A model generated the notes under the pieces. That model was not told the DNA's origin. It saw only the letters and a program-made list of their open reading frames with translations, and searched no databases. This document shows, one piece after another, positions 43,868 to 54,715 of a stretch of 64,000 bases of DNA (position 1 is its first letter; the number at the start of each line of letters is the position of its first letter). The position numbers were made by a program, and so were the translations under genes. This stretch comes from Chaetoderma sp. LZ-2023a (taxonomy: Eukaryota; Mollusca; Caudofoveata; Chaetodermatida; Chaetodermatidae), in the NCBI GenBank assembly GCA_034401795.1, contig CM067369.1, forward strand, positions 190,422,630-190,486,629. Direction: 5' to 3'.

Positions 43868-44352
43868 TGATTAAACAACCACCTGCATTAGTGAACAGGT
43901 TCCACTGGGTGGGTGCACAAGATTCCCCATAAACTACCTAAGTATCGATCCGATCTGTTACTCAAGTACCTGATGTCATAATAAAAATGTGTCACTTTTC
44001 ATCTGACGTTACAATCATACAACGTAAGCAGACAACTGCCCTAGTAACCCGCTTGGTGTCCCACACTGGTTATTCAAGATTTCCCCTAAGCTAGCTAAGA
44101 ATCGACCCTATGTTATCCAAGTACCCAATGTCATAATAGAAATGCGTCAGTTGTTAGCTAACGTTATAGTGTAACGTTATAATGTGGTCCTCTTAAAGAT
44201 TTCCCTTAAACCAACTAAAAACTGACCCGTCTGTTACCCAAGTTTATGATGTCATAAAAACACGTCACATTTTAGCCGACGCCAAAATCACATAGTGCAA
44301 ACAACCACCTGCCTTAGCAACCAGTTTGGTGCCCAACACTGTGGCTATCCAA
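43868..44352. repeat. Three degenerate ~150-bp tandem units
   Basis: Each unit has AAGATTtCCCcTAAacTAgCTAA, a CTGTTACcCAAGTAcc phrase, ATGTCATAATAaAAATGcGTCA and then AACCACCTGCctTAG / GGTTGGTG-type sequence. Starts are near 43915, 44078 and 44203. Units differ by substitutions and indels. No coding content. A related phrase, GATCCGATCTGTTA, occurs at 22.88 kb. Confidence 0.7.
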
Positions 44353-44424
44353 GAAACAATAACAAGAAACCTAATTGTAGAAAAATTATAAAGTAACACG
44401 ATAAGGGAGTGTTTTATAGATTAA

Positions 44425-44472
44425 ACACTGGAATGACTGGCACGCTTAGCGAGCAAGTCATTCCGGTGGTGA
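44425..44472. repeat. F3-end hairpin
   Basis: CACTGGAATGACTGGCACGC then TTAGCGAGCAAGTCATTCCG with GTGGT. Two F3 ends face each other with the internal part missing. Confidence 0.65.
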
Positions 44473-44793
44473 AATTCTAAGATAGTCTTTATCGCATTAT
44501 AAATGGTCGTTAAGTCTCCATGTCTACGGTTGGAAATAAGGTTATTCTGTATTTGTGTTAAAATCTCATGCACAGCAATGCCCCATTTCTAAGAATACCA
44601 ATCTGATATTTTTTTATAATCAATTATTATATAGTTATTATAATCTAAATTCTAATGACACCCCACAATATGACCACTATAATTGTAATACTTTGTAAAT
44701 TGAGATGGCGGTACAATAACAGTAATAATTCTGTCATTACTAATTATGAAGTACGTGTAAATAATAACTGTAACTTTCATAATAATTCTAAGT
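44473..44793. other. Gene-free stretch
   Basis: AT-rich sequence; nothing recognised. Confidence 0.4.
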
Positions 44794-44887
<94 letters not shown>

Positions 44888-44956
44888 GCTGCTGCTGCTA
44901 CTGCTACTGCTACTGCTACTGCTAATACTGCAACTACTACTACTACTACTACTACT
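44794..44956. repeat. (CTA)n microsatellite
   Basis: About 50 triplets, mostly CTA with CTG interruptions around 44886-44930. Confidence 0.95.
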
Positions 44957-45232
44957 TTTTTTCTTTCTTTTTTTTTTAAATCCGACGCTGACGCAGTCGG
45001 ACACACCTCACGGAAGAACTCCTTTAAAAAGGCTTGCAAACCCCCATAGAAATCGGGTGAAATAGCAGGTTGTATTAATAGTATATGAATAAAATACAAA
45101 CTTAACATATCAAAACAGTGCAAGCTAAAATACTCTATTACCATACACCACACCCATGGCATAACTACATAGAAAAAACAACTTAATAAAGAGCTGATAA
45201 CATAATATAATTCAACAAAGCCATTACTATTT

Positions 45233-45530
45233 GCACACCGTGTGGCAGTGGGCCCAAATGGTGAGCATAGTTACCCAATAAGTGGTAAAGCGACTCATCA
45301 ATAATTAGCAGTAAGTTACTGCTACTCATTGACGCCATTGAGCCGATTCATGACCGGCATGCTAAGTAGATCATCTGTAGTTTAACGTAGCACACCGTAT
45401 AGTATTGGGCCCAAATGGCGAGTGCCGCTCGCCAACTAGTGGCGAGGTGACTCGTCAATAAGTAACAAAAGGTCACTCATTGACGCCAGTTGGCCGATTC
45501 TTAAATACCGCGCAGGCGTAGTAGTCTTTA
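45233..45530. repeat. Two ~155-bp tandem units
   Basis: Unit 1 (about 45233-45388) and unit 2 (about 45389-45530) share GCACACCGT, GGGCCCAAATGG, GAC/CGACTCATCAATAA, CACTCATTGACGCCA and GGCCGATTC. No frame or known family. Confidence 0.7.
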
Positions 45531-46040
45531 TGTCGTAAAATGCACAAAGCACAAGTATACAAACTATGACTACATAGATGGCGCTCTGGGTTCAAATTTT
45601 AAATTTACTTCATTGTACGTTTTTGTAAATTACCATGGAACAAATGCACCTACAGTAAACATTTGCAACAGGATGTTAATTGTATATATGTGAGATGTCA
45701 TACTCTGTTAACCTAATGAACTCGAAAGTCGGATCACATCCAGAATATTGACGCGATGCTCAATTGATACTTAAATATACCGATTCTCAAGGTTGGGTTA
45801 TTCGTCAAAATTATCATCTCCGACATCAAAATTTTTAAATTAACTCAATTAAATAAAATAAAATTCCATATATCAATATACAACAAGCAGCGATTGTGCT
45901 AGCTTATACAAGTTCTGCTTCTGCTATATTTAGATGTCCATGTTCAATTGATACTAGGCCAGTTTTGCACCATATATCTTTAAATCTACTTTCTTTTCCA
46001 TGTTCCACTAGCCTGTAAAATTCACAATGAATGCAGTTTA
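45531..46040. other. Gene-free stretch, likely 3' flank of the next LINE
   Basis: AT-rich. Part may be the 3' UTR of the Tx1-like element, but no tail could be fixed. Confidence 0.4.
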
Positions 46041-46622
46041 TCAACAATATCGAAATATAGCTTGTATGGCTCTTTGGTGGTTGTTTCCTGTTTTATCTCT
46101 GGCCTCTGAACACCGATGCCTCCAAATGGCCCACACTCCTACAGATAACAGGGTTACTACCAATTCTTTCTCCTTGCTATTAATGATTCGTCCGATAGTT
46201 GAGCAATCTTTGAACATAAATGTTTCAGCCATTAATTTCACATTTTTGATTCCAAATTTAGCAAGGAGCATATTGATATATACCCAAAAGCCTGTAGCTA
46301 TACAACACTGTGTAAACAGATGGTCTATTGTTTCCTCCTCGATTGATCGTATACATATCTTTAAATCTTCGAGCTGTTCTTTATATAAGTTTGGTATCTT
46401 CTGATCGTTATGTGGCAGTTTATTGCACAAAGATAAACATTCTACTGGAAATGGATCTACGTACCTTTGTAGAAGTGTCGTTGCAACACCTGACCAAGAT
46501 GAGTTTGAATTGAGTAACTTATTCAAATACTTCAGTTTTAGAGAAGCACACTTTGCTAAAACATTAACCAAATCCAGGCCTCCATCATGATTTTCATTGG
46601 TGAGGATTGACTGTGATACCAA
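46041..46622 (-). pseudogene. Tx1-like LINE C-terminal region
   Basis: 193 codons with NHDGGLDLVNVLAKCASLKL (usual: GGLGL.D...), a middle ending in EETIDHLFTQCCIATGFWVY (the E...HLF..C....FW pattern common at the end of these proteins) and VWAIWRHRC near the end. The region 46625-46824 upstream is still related (FNFIW.., a ..VKDQHV segment) but contains stops. Confidence 0.8.
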
Positions 46623-46824
46623 ATGGGCTTTGTCCTCCCCATAAGAGGCACAAAAGTAACGTGTTGATCTTTGACTCTACTGATTTGGAAATATGAACTA
46701 CAGAAGCGGTATACCACAGTCCAGATAAAATTAAATTATTACGGACAAATGTCCTGCCAAATACAGTTAGGCGACGTCGTTTCCAATTTACTAATGCACA
46801 CTTTAGCTTGGATAGCCTTTCTTC

Positions 46825-47133
46825 CTAGTTTATTATTACATACTGTTCTCTACTAAAGTAAATACCCAAAATCTTTATGACATCATCTGACCAGTCAATA
46901 TCCGTCACATTTTCAGCTCTGTCCTTCCAAGCGCCCAAAATTAATCTCTTAGATTTGTCTCTATTGACCTTAAGCCCTGATGCCTTTTGAAAATCTGATA
47001 ACACTCCATTTAAAATTCTAAAATCTGAATTTCTACCTGCAAACACAGTCGTATCATCTGCATATTGAGACACCTTTAATGGCCTTTCTACGCCACGTAT
47101 CCATATTCCTTGAAAATCATTACGTTGCCTCAA
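46825..47133 (-). pseudogene. Tx1-like LINE RT, YADD part
   Basis: VSQYADDTTVFAGRNSDF holds YADD at 47053-47064. QKASGLKVNRDKSKRLILGA then gives the usual Tx1 thumb (F..ASG..VN..KS). The frame starts just after a run of ten G on the minus strand (near 47137-47148); a length change in that run explains the frameshift from the upstream RT frame. Confidence 0.9.
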
Positions 47134-48550
47134 TGTGCCCCCCCCCCAACGAGTCCATAGCTATGACGAATAGAAGCGACGACAATGAGCAACCCTGTCT
47201 GACATCTTGGTCCAACACTACAGGTTCAGATAGATGATTATTTACTAAATAGCAACTTGTTATATCAGTATATAAAATATTGACCCATTTAATAAATCTG
47301 GAACCAAAGCCAATATGGTCTAAAGACCTAAACAAGAAATGCCATTCAAGTCTGTCAAACTCCTTCTCGTTATCAAGTGCTATTATTGCTGCTGGGATAC
47401 AATCCTTTTCAACTAATTGAATAAGGTCTCGTATAAGCAATGTGTTGTTTAATGTTGGCCTTCCTGGTACAGAGCACGTTTGATCATCATCAATTACTTC
47501 GCCTAGGACTGCGCCAAGTTTTAATGTTAGTGCCCGAGTAATAATCTTATAATCTACACAGAGTAGAGAGATTGGTCTATAATTCTGTATTTTACTTCTG
47601 TCACCCCTCTTGTATATAAGCCGAACATATGCTTGGGCCATCGATGGAGGGAGATGTCCTTGCTTAAAAATGCTAGCAGCTATTTCTTCTAATACTGGAC
47701 AAAATATGTGCCAGAATGTTTGATACAATTCGACTGGAAGTCCGTCGCAGCCAGGAGACTTTTCTAACTTCATACCTTTGAGGGATTTTGTCAAATCATC
47801 AATTGTTAGTGATTGGTCACAACTTTCGCGACATGCATCTGGAAGTTTTTGCGTTATATTAGCTAAAATATCTCTAGTTGCAGCTTCATCACTTCCCTCA
47901 GATTTATACAATGATTTGTAAAGTGTAGATACTGTTTCCATCATCTCTCCATTTGAGGACACTGATACACCATTATTAGTCTTCAGTGAGCGCATTAATT
48001 TCTCTATACCTCTTGCTTTTTTCAAGTTACAAAAGTAACGTGTAGGCTTTTCACCCTCGGTGTACATTTGTGCTCTTGACCTTATTTTGGCCCAATCAAA
48101 CTGATATTGCTCAATTTCATTTAGTCTACCTTTTAATTTAACTAATAGTTCGTAATAATTATATTCTCCATCATTAATTTTCTTATTAATTTTACACACA
48201 GCCGCTGAAGCGCCTTTTACGCTTTCGCATTTCTCGTGCTTTCCTGATGGAATACTGCCTTGAAATATGTCTTTTACAGCCACGTTTAGCTCCACTTCAC
48301 CCCCTTCTGATCGGTACATTACCATTTCATCTTTCATCTGTGAACTCTGTGTTTGAATGGACACATCTGATTCTGTAGCTGACATTGTATCATCATCCAT
48401 ATCATTTACTTCAATCTCAGATTCTGAGCTATTGTCTTCTTTATGACGCTTATTGCTACTTATGTTACATTTGGCAGGAGCGTCATTTACCATATCTGCA
48501 AGCTGACTTAAATCAGGTGGGCTTAGCGGAAAATCGACTGTACTTTCCAT
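47120..48550 (-). pseudogene. ORF1 tail fused to pre-RT linker and RT
   Basis: 476 codons. Residues 1-95 are acidic and Ser-rich, like an ORF1 tail. After VELNVAVKD the sequence changes to a pre-RT linker: LKGRLNEIEQYQFDWAKIRS, RAQMYTEGEKPTRYFCNLKK. RT follows, with K-SPGCDGLP, YRPISLLCVDYK, motif A IALDNEKEFDRLEW (Glu replaces the usual Ala) and RQGCSLSSLLF. The missing endonuclease lies exactly at this ORF1/linker fusion, beside a 29-bp direct repeat (48269-48297 and 48644-48672). It would prime cDNA synthesis at a nick; it is not functional here. Confidence 0.85.
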
Positions 48551-48670
48551 CTTCTGAGTCCTAAACTAATCCTGTCCTAATCTTAATTCATCTTCTAAGG
48601 AATTGTAAACTGGCTCTTCTGTAAGATCATCATTTTCCTGCGTGTCTTTTACAGCCACGTTTAGCTCCAC

Positions 48671-49020
48671 TTAATTTTGATTATTTTCTTGACTTAAGGT
48701 TATACCCTCCTCTAATACTTGAATTTCATCAACTGTAGTTACTTTAACAGGATTTGATGATTTGTTTGTGTCATTTTCAGTAGTACGAACCACAACAACA
48801 GCTTCCGTAGTGATTGCTTCAGAACCATTTGACTCAGTTGCATCCTTTAATGGGCGATTATCTCCTGATACTGAGGGCTTGTTTTGATTTTTTGGACAGC
48901 GCCATTTACAATGGTCAACCGAACCACAGAGCAAACATTTGTTTCGATTGGGACAATCTGTTGCCAAATGGTTAGTACTTAGGCAGATCCGGCACTCTTT
49001 AATTTACCCTCTATGCCATA
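48671..49020 (-). pseudogene. Tx1-like ORF1 with two CCHC zinc knuckles
   Basis: ECRICLSTNHLATDC and KCLLCGSVDHCKWRC form two consecutive CCHC knuckles (48896-48994), the nucleic-acid-binding end of a gag-like ORF1. The remainder is Ser/Thr/Glu-rich and runs to a TAA near 48671. Upstream, stops separate it from 49108-49383. Confidence 0.85.
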
Positions 49021-49107
49021 TAAGCAGGACAAAGCGGCCATCAAGCGTCAATCTGCTTGGTAAAGGCCTATCCACTTTATCAAACCAGATGCGTCGTACA
49101 CAGTTTT

Positions 49108-49477
49108 CTAAAAGGGATACGTTTCCCGTTCAATCTTTTGCACTTTGCCATACTTCTTGAGTTCATTCATGATTCTGTCATCTGGAATTTCTAGTGGAAC
49201 TTTCATCTTCACTAGCAACCTATCTGACTCGATTTTCTCTACGTTACAAACTTCGCCTTTTACAATAAGAACATCTTCTAGAAGCTTTTTCTTGCCCCCC
49301 CCCCCCCTCATTTGACACTGTTTCATTCCATACAGTTTTAGAAACATTGATAAGCCTCTGCAAAGCAGCAGGTCCCGCGTCAACGACGTCCTTTAACCCA
49401 TGATACACGTCGATAGCCGTGACACCCCACCCCTTAGTTGTTATCTTAAGGCTCAGGGTACGCTTATAGGTTGCCAT
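49108..49477 (-). pseudogene. Tx1-like ORF1, N-terminal part, frameshifted
   Basis: The start is MATYKRTLSLKITTKGWG, continuing to NETVSNEGGGG. It then shifts phase at a ~13-C run on the plus strand (about 49297-49309) into KKKLLEDVLIVKGEVCNVEK and VKMKVPLEIPDDRIMNELKK, which resembles a small RNA-binding-like region of ORF1 proteins. The C run is the obvious site of the lesion. The Met at 49477 is the probable native start. Confidence 0.7.
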
Positions 49478-50003
49478 GGTGGTTTATAGAAAGAGGAAAC
49501 CCATACTACTATAATATATAATACAAAATTATAACACCAAGACGTCGGGGAAAGAGCTAAACACTAAATAAATAGTGACCCCTTTTGAAACCCTGACGTC
49601 TACCAACAGATATACGAATAGAGAGTACAGTCGTATATTTGTTAGTTTGAACCACGTTTTAAGTGGTTCACTAACACCTAGCCGATTAAAGTGGTTTCCT
49701 AATGCATACTAACATATTACAGACATATATTTGTTAGTCTGTTCGAGTTGACCGGGGACAGCCAACTGACTATAAAGATTTATATAATCAAAGTACTAGG
49801 CTTGCGCGTACAAATGACAAAGGAATTAAAAGTTTGAAAGGAAATACTAACACGAAATATATGTATACAATTTATCTACAAAATCGCGCTAGAAACTAAC
49901 AAATTCGGGCAGCAATTGCCCGGCTAAATAAACGCGTGCGTTCATTTGTGAATTGATATATAATATCTGATCGCCATAACATTTATAATTTCTGTAAATT
50001 CAT
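49478..50003. other. Probable LINE 5' region and hairpin, no gene
   Basis: A hairpin TTAGTTTGAACCACGTTTTA / AGTGGTTCACTAA lies at about 49643-49674. The phrase ATATTTGTTAGT occurs twice (about 49637 and 49727), so this may be a decayed ~90-bp repeat in a 5' UTR. Confidence 0.4.
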
Positions 50004-50043
50004 ATTCCCCATATGCCATTATGTGGCCTGGGTGTAAATAAAC
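50004..50043 (+). repeat. LINE 3'-end-like phrase
   Basis: CCCATATGCCATTATGTGGC and CTGGGTGTAAATAAAC match the phrase at 35.49-35.52 kb; the tandem tail is lost. Confidence 0.45.
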
Positions 50044-50089
50044 ACTCAGAAATCATCAGAAAATTCAAATTGTTGCTTTTTGAATGTCC

Positions 50090-51085
50090 ATTTTTAGTCG
50101 GACCAAGAGCACTATTTTTTTAAGTTTACCACTCAAACGACTTGCGCGGTCATTGTGCCAGTCATTCCAGTGGTAAAATTCTCAAAAACAGTCCTTTTGG
50201 CCAACAAATTCACATTTTTCAAACACTGTAATTACAGTAAAGTGTAAATGTTGGTTTTTGGTCTGTTTGATCATTAACACTTTCACCGATAAATTCAATG
50301 TATCTCAATCTCAAGCCAAACAAACATGAAATCCTTTGAATATTTTAGAATTAATATGACTGGAAGCCACTGATGCCTTAGGCTCCTTCCGCTCATATTA
50401 ATTTCAAAACATTGAACAAAATATGTTACATATCGCGAAGAACGTACTTAGACTTGTTGTTGAAACGCAAGTGTATGGTGAAGCCGACCAAAACCGGCTA
50501 CTGTAGCGCTCTTGAGGAATGTCCATTTCAGTGGTAAATCTTAAAAAAAAGTATTTTCTTGGCCTGCAAATTATGTATATTCAATATAAAGCAAATATTT
50601 TTGGACCAAATTTATACTGAACCTCACTGGGCAGATTGGAGCAACCAACCGACTTTAACCATCACCAGAAAATTCAAATTGTTTCGTTTTTAGTCGGACC
50701 AGGAGAACATTATTTTTTTAAAAGCCTATCACTCAAATAACTTGCGCCCGTCATCGAGCAGTCAATCCAGAGGTTAAATCTTTAAAATAGTCTTCTTGGC
50801 CAACAAAATTGACAAATGCACCTTTCCCAAGCTCACTTTAAATTCTGGTTTTTGGTCGGATAATTGACCGTCGACCATTAACCCTTTCAACAATAAATTC
50901 AATGTATTTCTGTCTCGGGCCAAACAAACAGGACATATTTTGAATATTTCAAAATTAATATGACTGGAAGTCATTGCTACATTAGGCAGCAACTGCTTTC
51001 AGTCATATTAATTTCAAAATATTAAACAAAATATGTTGCACAATACAAATAATGTACTTGGACTTGTCGTAGAAAGGGCTACCCA
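50090..51085. mobile_element. Cluster of F3 hairpin MITEs
   Basis: At least two copies. Palindromes lie at 50340-50420 (AATTAATATGACTGGAAGCC ... CATATTAATTTCAAAACATT) and 50940-51030 (TTAATATGACTGGAAGTCAT with AGTCATATTAATTTCAAAAT). Ends with GTCATTCCAGTGGTAAA occur near 50161 and a diverged one near 50763. A stem-less arm segment occupies 50535-50700. Confidence 0.75.
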
Positions 51086-51088
51086 TTT

Positions 51089-51118
51089 CAAGATTCAAGA
51101 TTCTTTATTTCCATATAG
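51089..51118 (-). repeat. LINE-like 3' tail
   Basis: On the minus strand, GGAAATAAAGAATCTTGAAT then CTTGA: an AATAAA signal followed by two 7-bp GAATCTT units, the look of a LINE 3' end. Bases 51119-51260 may be its 3' UTR. No RT is attached. Confidence 0.45.
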
Positions 51119-51260
51119 GTAAATAATATAACAATTCAATACAGGCATCCACCAAAGGCAAGGCCTATGATGCGGTGGACCCTTGACATATAACATACAT
51201 TTATAATATTATGTTTATACATATAATCTTTATATACACGTACATGGATATTTTATATTA

Positions 51261-52073
51261 CAAATGGCATAGAGTACGATACAATACATGTATAAATTAT
51301 GTTTACATTTAAACAAATTACGTGTGGAGACATGACTTATGACAGAACATTTTACATAAAGGGTGTGTGGGGGGAGTGGAGTGACCATCTTGCGGAGTAT
51401 TATTACTATTCAGTGAAATGTCATGGTGAAGCCGGACAAAATCAGCCTCTGTAGTTGTCTTGAGGAACGTCAATATGCAGATAGAGCGAGTTAGAGAAAT
51501 ATATAGGCATATGCTATACACACTTACTGCTTTATCATATATCTTGGCCTTGTATAACTGCATATGAGATGACTTGTGTTGGTATCACTCACTGGGCTAG
51601 TCGACTATACTGTGTGTATGGCTTTAGATTTATCTCGTGGACAAAACACCGACATAAAACCCATGGACGGATCTAGCAGTGAATACCTCGGTCTATTTTT
51701 CTAGTAAATTCACAACAACGCTAGTTTCAAAGCTCAGAGTCGTAAACATATTTGCTTATCATGGGCGCATCCATTTTGGATTATACGCGGAAAAGAGAGG
51801 ACTATTTTCTCTATAATAACCATCTATATCGAATCCTACTCAGTTAACATCGGTGCGTTTTAGGTTAAATAATATACTTTGTTATACACAGAGTTGATTT
51901 CTTCGCATTTTAACCGTCCATGGTATTTAAGAAAGCAAAGCCCGAAATTCTCGGGGAAATTACTACGCTAATGGCCGGTCAATAGGAGATCTCGCAAGAA
52001 CACGAATGATCTTACGACCTCGCCATTGCGATTACCCTTTCTTCGCTCCAACAAATATATTATTAAATAAATA
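51261..52073. other. Gene-free stretch
   Basis: No frame with a domain. Bases 51423-51475 resemble the F3 arm (GTGAAGCCGGACAAAATCAG). Confidence 0.4.
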
Positions 52074-52074
52074 G

Positions 52075-52115
<41 letters not shown>

Positions 52116-52133
52116 ATTAATAATAATAATAAT
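52074..52133. repeat. (AAT)n microsatellite
   Basis: Interrupted AAT units. Confidence 0.9.
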
Positions 52134-52496
52134 GCAATCTCGCGCCTAGACGTGAGGGTGAGTGAATCTATCTCGCGCCATTCCGATTAGGCGATTACTC
52201 CCTCGGAAATTTTCGTGGCTCCAACAGATATTGTCTTATCTTTTTTCAATCGGATTATTTTTAATTAATACGTATATTATATAGAAACAAAAATTTAATC
52301 TATCATCTATTTATTACACACACAATTTTATTAAATGCGGCCCGTAAAGCATCATAAAAGATGGACGCGCTCGTAAACATTTTTCAGACCATAGACAGGT
52401 TTCAACCTATTCCAAACAGTTCCTGGTTCGTGAGCGAACCAGGCGATGATTCTTTTCTAACGTGTGCGAACTCATTTTCTACACCAGTCTGTATAG
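52134..52496. other. Gene-free stretch
   Basis: Nothing recognised. Confidence 0.4.
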
Positions 52497-52499
52497 AGA

Positions 52500-52645
52500 T
52501 ATCCATTTCTAGCTATGCCCCGCCCATTTCTAGTTAAGTTTTGTCCACTTTATAGACGTCTAATGCCGTGTTCTCACTGGAGAGTTAATCGGGAATAACG
52601 CCATACCTCAGTATTGCGTTACGCCTGTTAAGTCTTATTGAACTT
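52500..52645. mobile_element. F1 GC-box-side end followed by an F2 MITE
   Basis: ATCCATTTCTAGCTATGCCC then CGCCCATTTCTAGTTAAG is the outer F1 end (52500-52545) with nothing behind it. At 52564-52645 an F2 copy begins GCCGTGTTCTCACTGGAGAG; its far end is decayed. Confidence 0.7.
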
Positions 52646-53641
52646 AGAGCGGATATACTAGTATACCAAGAGCGTTAGGGAGGTAAGTATGTCATCTCAC
52701 TCGTGAAAAAGAATTTTGGTGAATTTTCTGAGATAAATAGATAATAACACGCTAATGCGTGCACATACTTAAATTTGTTTTCAATCAAATGGCATCGCTA
52801 AGTGACGACCAATTGAAAGCTGAAAAGCTAATTCTAAACGAGCACAATGTTGTTGTAATGGGCCATACTTATGTTCTTATGTTCTTGATAGTCCATTACA
52901 TGCCTGTTATAGATCGCTTTTGCCATTATTGTCTTAGAATATAACCTGATCAATATGTGGACGGATAGCCACGTACGCCCCCAACACCACCTTCCACCCC
53001 ACCCCAGGCCATAACCCCACGCAGGCACGCACACACACACGCGCACGGACGCATGCGCACAGCACTTCCAACACAAGATTTGTAGTACTTCTCTAGTGCG
53101 TAATAACATATTACAATCGCTTACAATCAATCCGCGGGAAAAATGATTAATTTTGAATTTGAATGATCCTACCCATTGTTCATAGTAGTTACACATGCCA
53201 TTCCAAGAAGGTAGATAGTTTAAAAATACCCATATGCTGTATAGTACCACGAGATAGAAAAAAGAATTTAAAGACTATTATAATTTTAATTGTAAATGTG
53301 TAATGTGCTAGCGCAGTGTTGTGTATTTAAATGATTTGTTGCGAAGTAATAACTATATTCGTGTGGAAATGTAGATCACTGCATGGCTAATTTAATTTAG
53401 GTTTTAACTGATGTAGGCTATATAACGCAGTGTCAGACCGTATACAGTAAGATACATTCTAAGCAAAAATTATACATTCATGCAAATTATATTGGATTTT
53501 AGTCAAATATATTTAACCCCTCTTGCGTCAGCAGCGCCTCAAAGCAATCAAAATTCTACTTATATCAATTAACCCTTTAATGGTCAAGATTTTAAAATAA
53601 TAATTTGTACAATAAAATTTACAAAAATAACTGTTGTCGTG
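52646..53641. other. Gene-free stretch
   Basis: A small CA/CG dinucleotide tract lies at about 53016-53060. Frames are not recognised. Confidence 0.4.
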
Positions 53642-53706
53642 TATGTATATGTATGGGCGAAGCTTAGCTAAAGATGGGCGGGTCATAGCTAAAACTGGAA
53701 CGGTTC
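53642..53706 (-). mobile_element. F1 GC-box-side end
   Basis: GGGCGAAGCTTAGCTAAAGA, TGGGCGGGTCATAGCTAAAA and CTGGAACGGTTCATT form an outer end facing the copy that starts at 53836. The ~130 bp between them is unrelated. Confidence 0.75.
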
Positions 53707-53835
53707 ATTAAAATCCTTTCGCTGTTCTGATTTAGATACTTAGATATAATTGCGGCCAGACATGTCCATACTTAACACTTGATGGTTATTTTAAAAGACT
53801 CGCTATATATATAGGATTTTAAAACTTGGTCAATG

Positions 53836-54165
53836 AACCGTTCCAGTCTTAGCTATGTCCCGCCCATCTTTAGATAAGCTTCGCCCATACTTTGCTGTGC
53901 TGAATATTTTGAACCTAATTTTACTGGGTGCTGCGGCTGCTGCCTTATTACAGCAACAGCGCCCAGTCAAATTAGTTTCAAAATATCCAAACGAATGCTT
54001 ATTAAATAGTAAATGCATACAATTCGTACAACAACGCTTAAATTATGCGTTCGTCCCGTACTTATCTACGTCATTCATGACGTCACTGATTATGACGTCA
54101 TCCCACACGTCACGTAGTTTATTATAGCGTCATATGACGGATGATAAAGTGGAAAGGTCTATTCT
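53836..54165 (+). mobile_element. F1 hairpin MITE, copy 11
   Basis: CCGTTCCAGTCTTAGCTATG and CGCCCATCTTTAGATAAGCT join directly to the stem (about 53902-53992). The CRE arm has CTACGTCATTCATGACGTCA, TTATGACGTCATCCCACACG and TCACGTAG and ends GTGGAAAGGTCTATT. It lacks the inner part of the GC-box arm. Confidence 0.85.
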
Positions 54166-54309
54166 ACGAAGTCTGTTTATGGCGTCATCCTGCATAACAT
54201 GCTATCTATTTAAGTGGAATGCCAATTTAGAGCAGCCAAATGTTTCATAAATTAGAAGTTTGTTTGGTTGATCTGACATGGTTATATAGTGCGATTGTAT
54301 TATCTAAAG

Positions 54310-54715
54310 GACCGTTCCATTTTAGCTATGCCCCGCCCATCTCTATCTAAGCTCCACCCACACCTCACTCGTGATCGGATCGATCGATCTCTGAACTCCC
54401 TGACTATCTATTTCAAGAAAACTATACAGGTAAGCTGTTGAATATTTTGAAACTAATTTGACTGGGTGCTGTTGCTGCCTACGGCAGCAACAGCGCCCAG
54501 TCAAATTAGTTTCAAAATATTCAACATCATGTTTCTTAAATAGCAAAGAATTACAAAGACATACAATTCATACAACGTGTCGGAGTATTTGAGATTTGGT
54601 GACGGGCTATATGGAACCCTTTATGACGTAATGATTGTGACGTCATCATATACGCGCTGAGATGATTATGACGTCATACGAGGTCAGATGATTGGTGGAT
54701 ACTCTGGAAAGGTGA
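54310..54715 (+). mobile_element. F1 hairpin MITE, copy 12 (best full-length example)
   Basis: Order: GGACCGTTCCATTTTAGCTA, CCCCGCCCATCTCTATCTAA, GGATCGATCGATCTCTGAAC and CAGGTAAGC. A near-perfect ~95-bp palindrome follows (about 54435-54530), with GCTGTTGCTGCCTACGGCAG at its centre. Then AAAGACATACAATTCATACA and the CRE arm with GTGACGTCATCATATACGCG and GATTATGACGTCATACGAGG, ending ACTCTGGAAAGGTGAATT. Total about 405 bp. Confidence 0.9.

Larger units (their letters stand above)
46041..49477 (-). mobile_element. Tx1-like (L1 group) LINE, endonuclease deleted
   Basis: Read on the minus strand: an ORF1 with two CCHC knuckles, then directly the linker preceding RT, the RT and a C-terminal region. 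The RT wording (SPGCDGLPVELYQTFW, NYRPISLLCVDYKIITRALT, DDQTCSVPGRPTLNNTLLIR, IALDNEKEFDRLEWHFL) is that of the Tx1 clade. The apurinic endonuclease normally lying between ORF1 and RT is missing. The element is broken by frameshifts, two of them at long G tracts. Confidence 0.85.

Noticed and set aside
44655..45065. Poly-Leu frame with a possible membrane segment
   Set aside because: It is the CTA microsatellite; no gene context.
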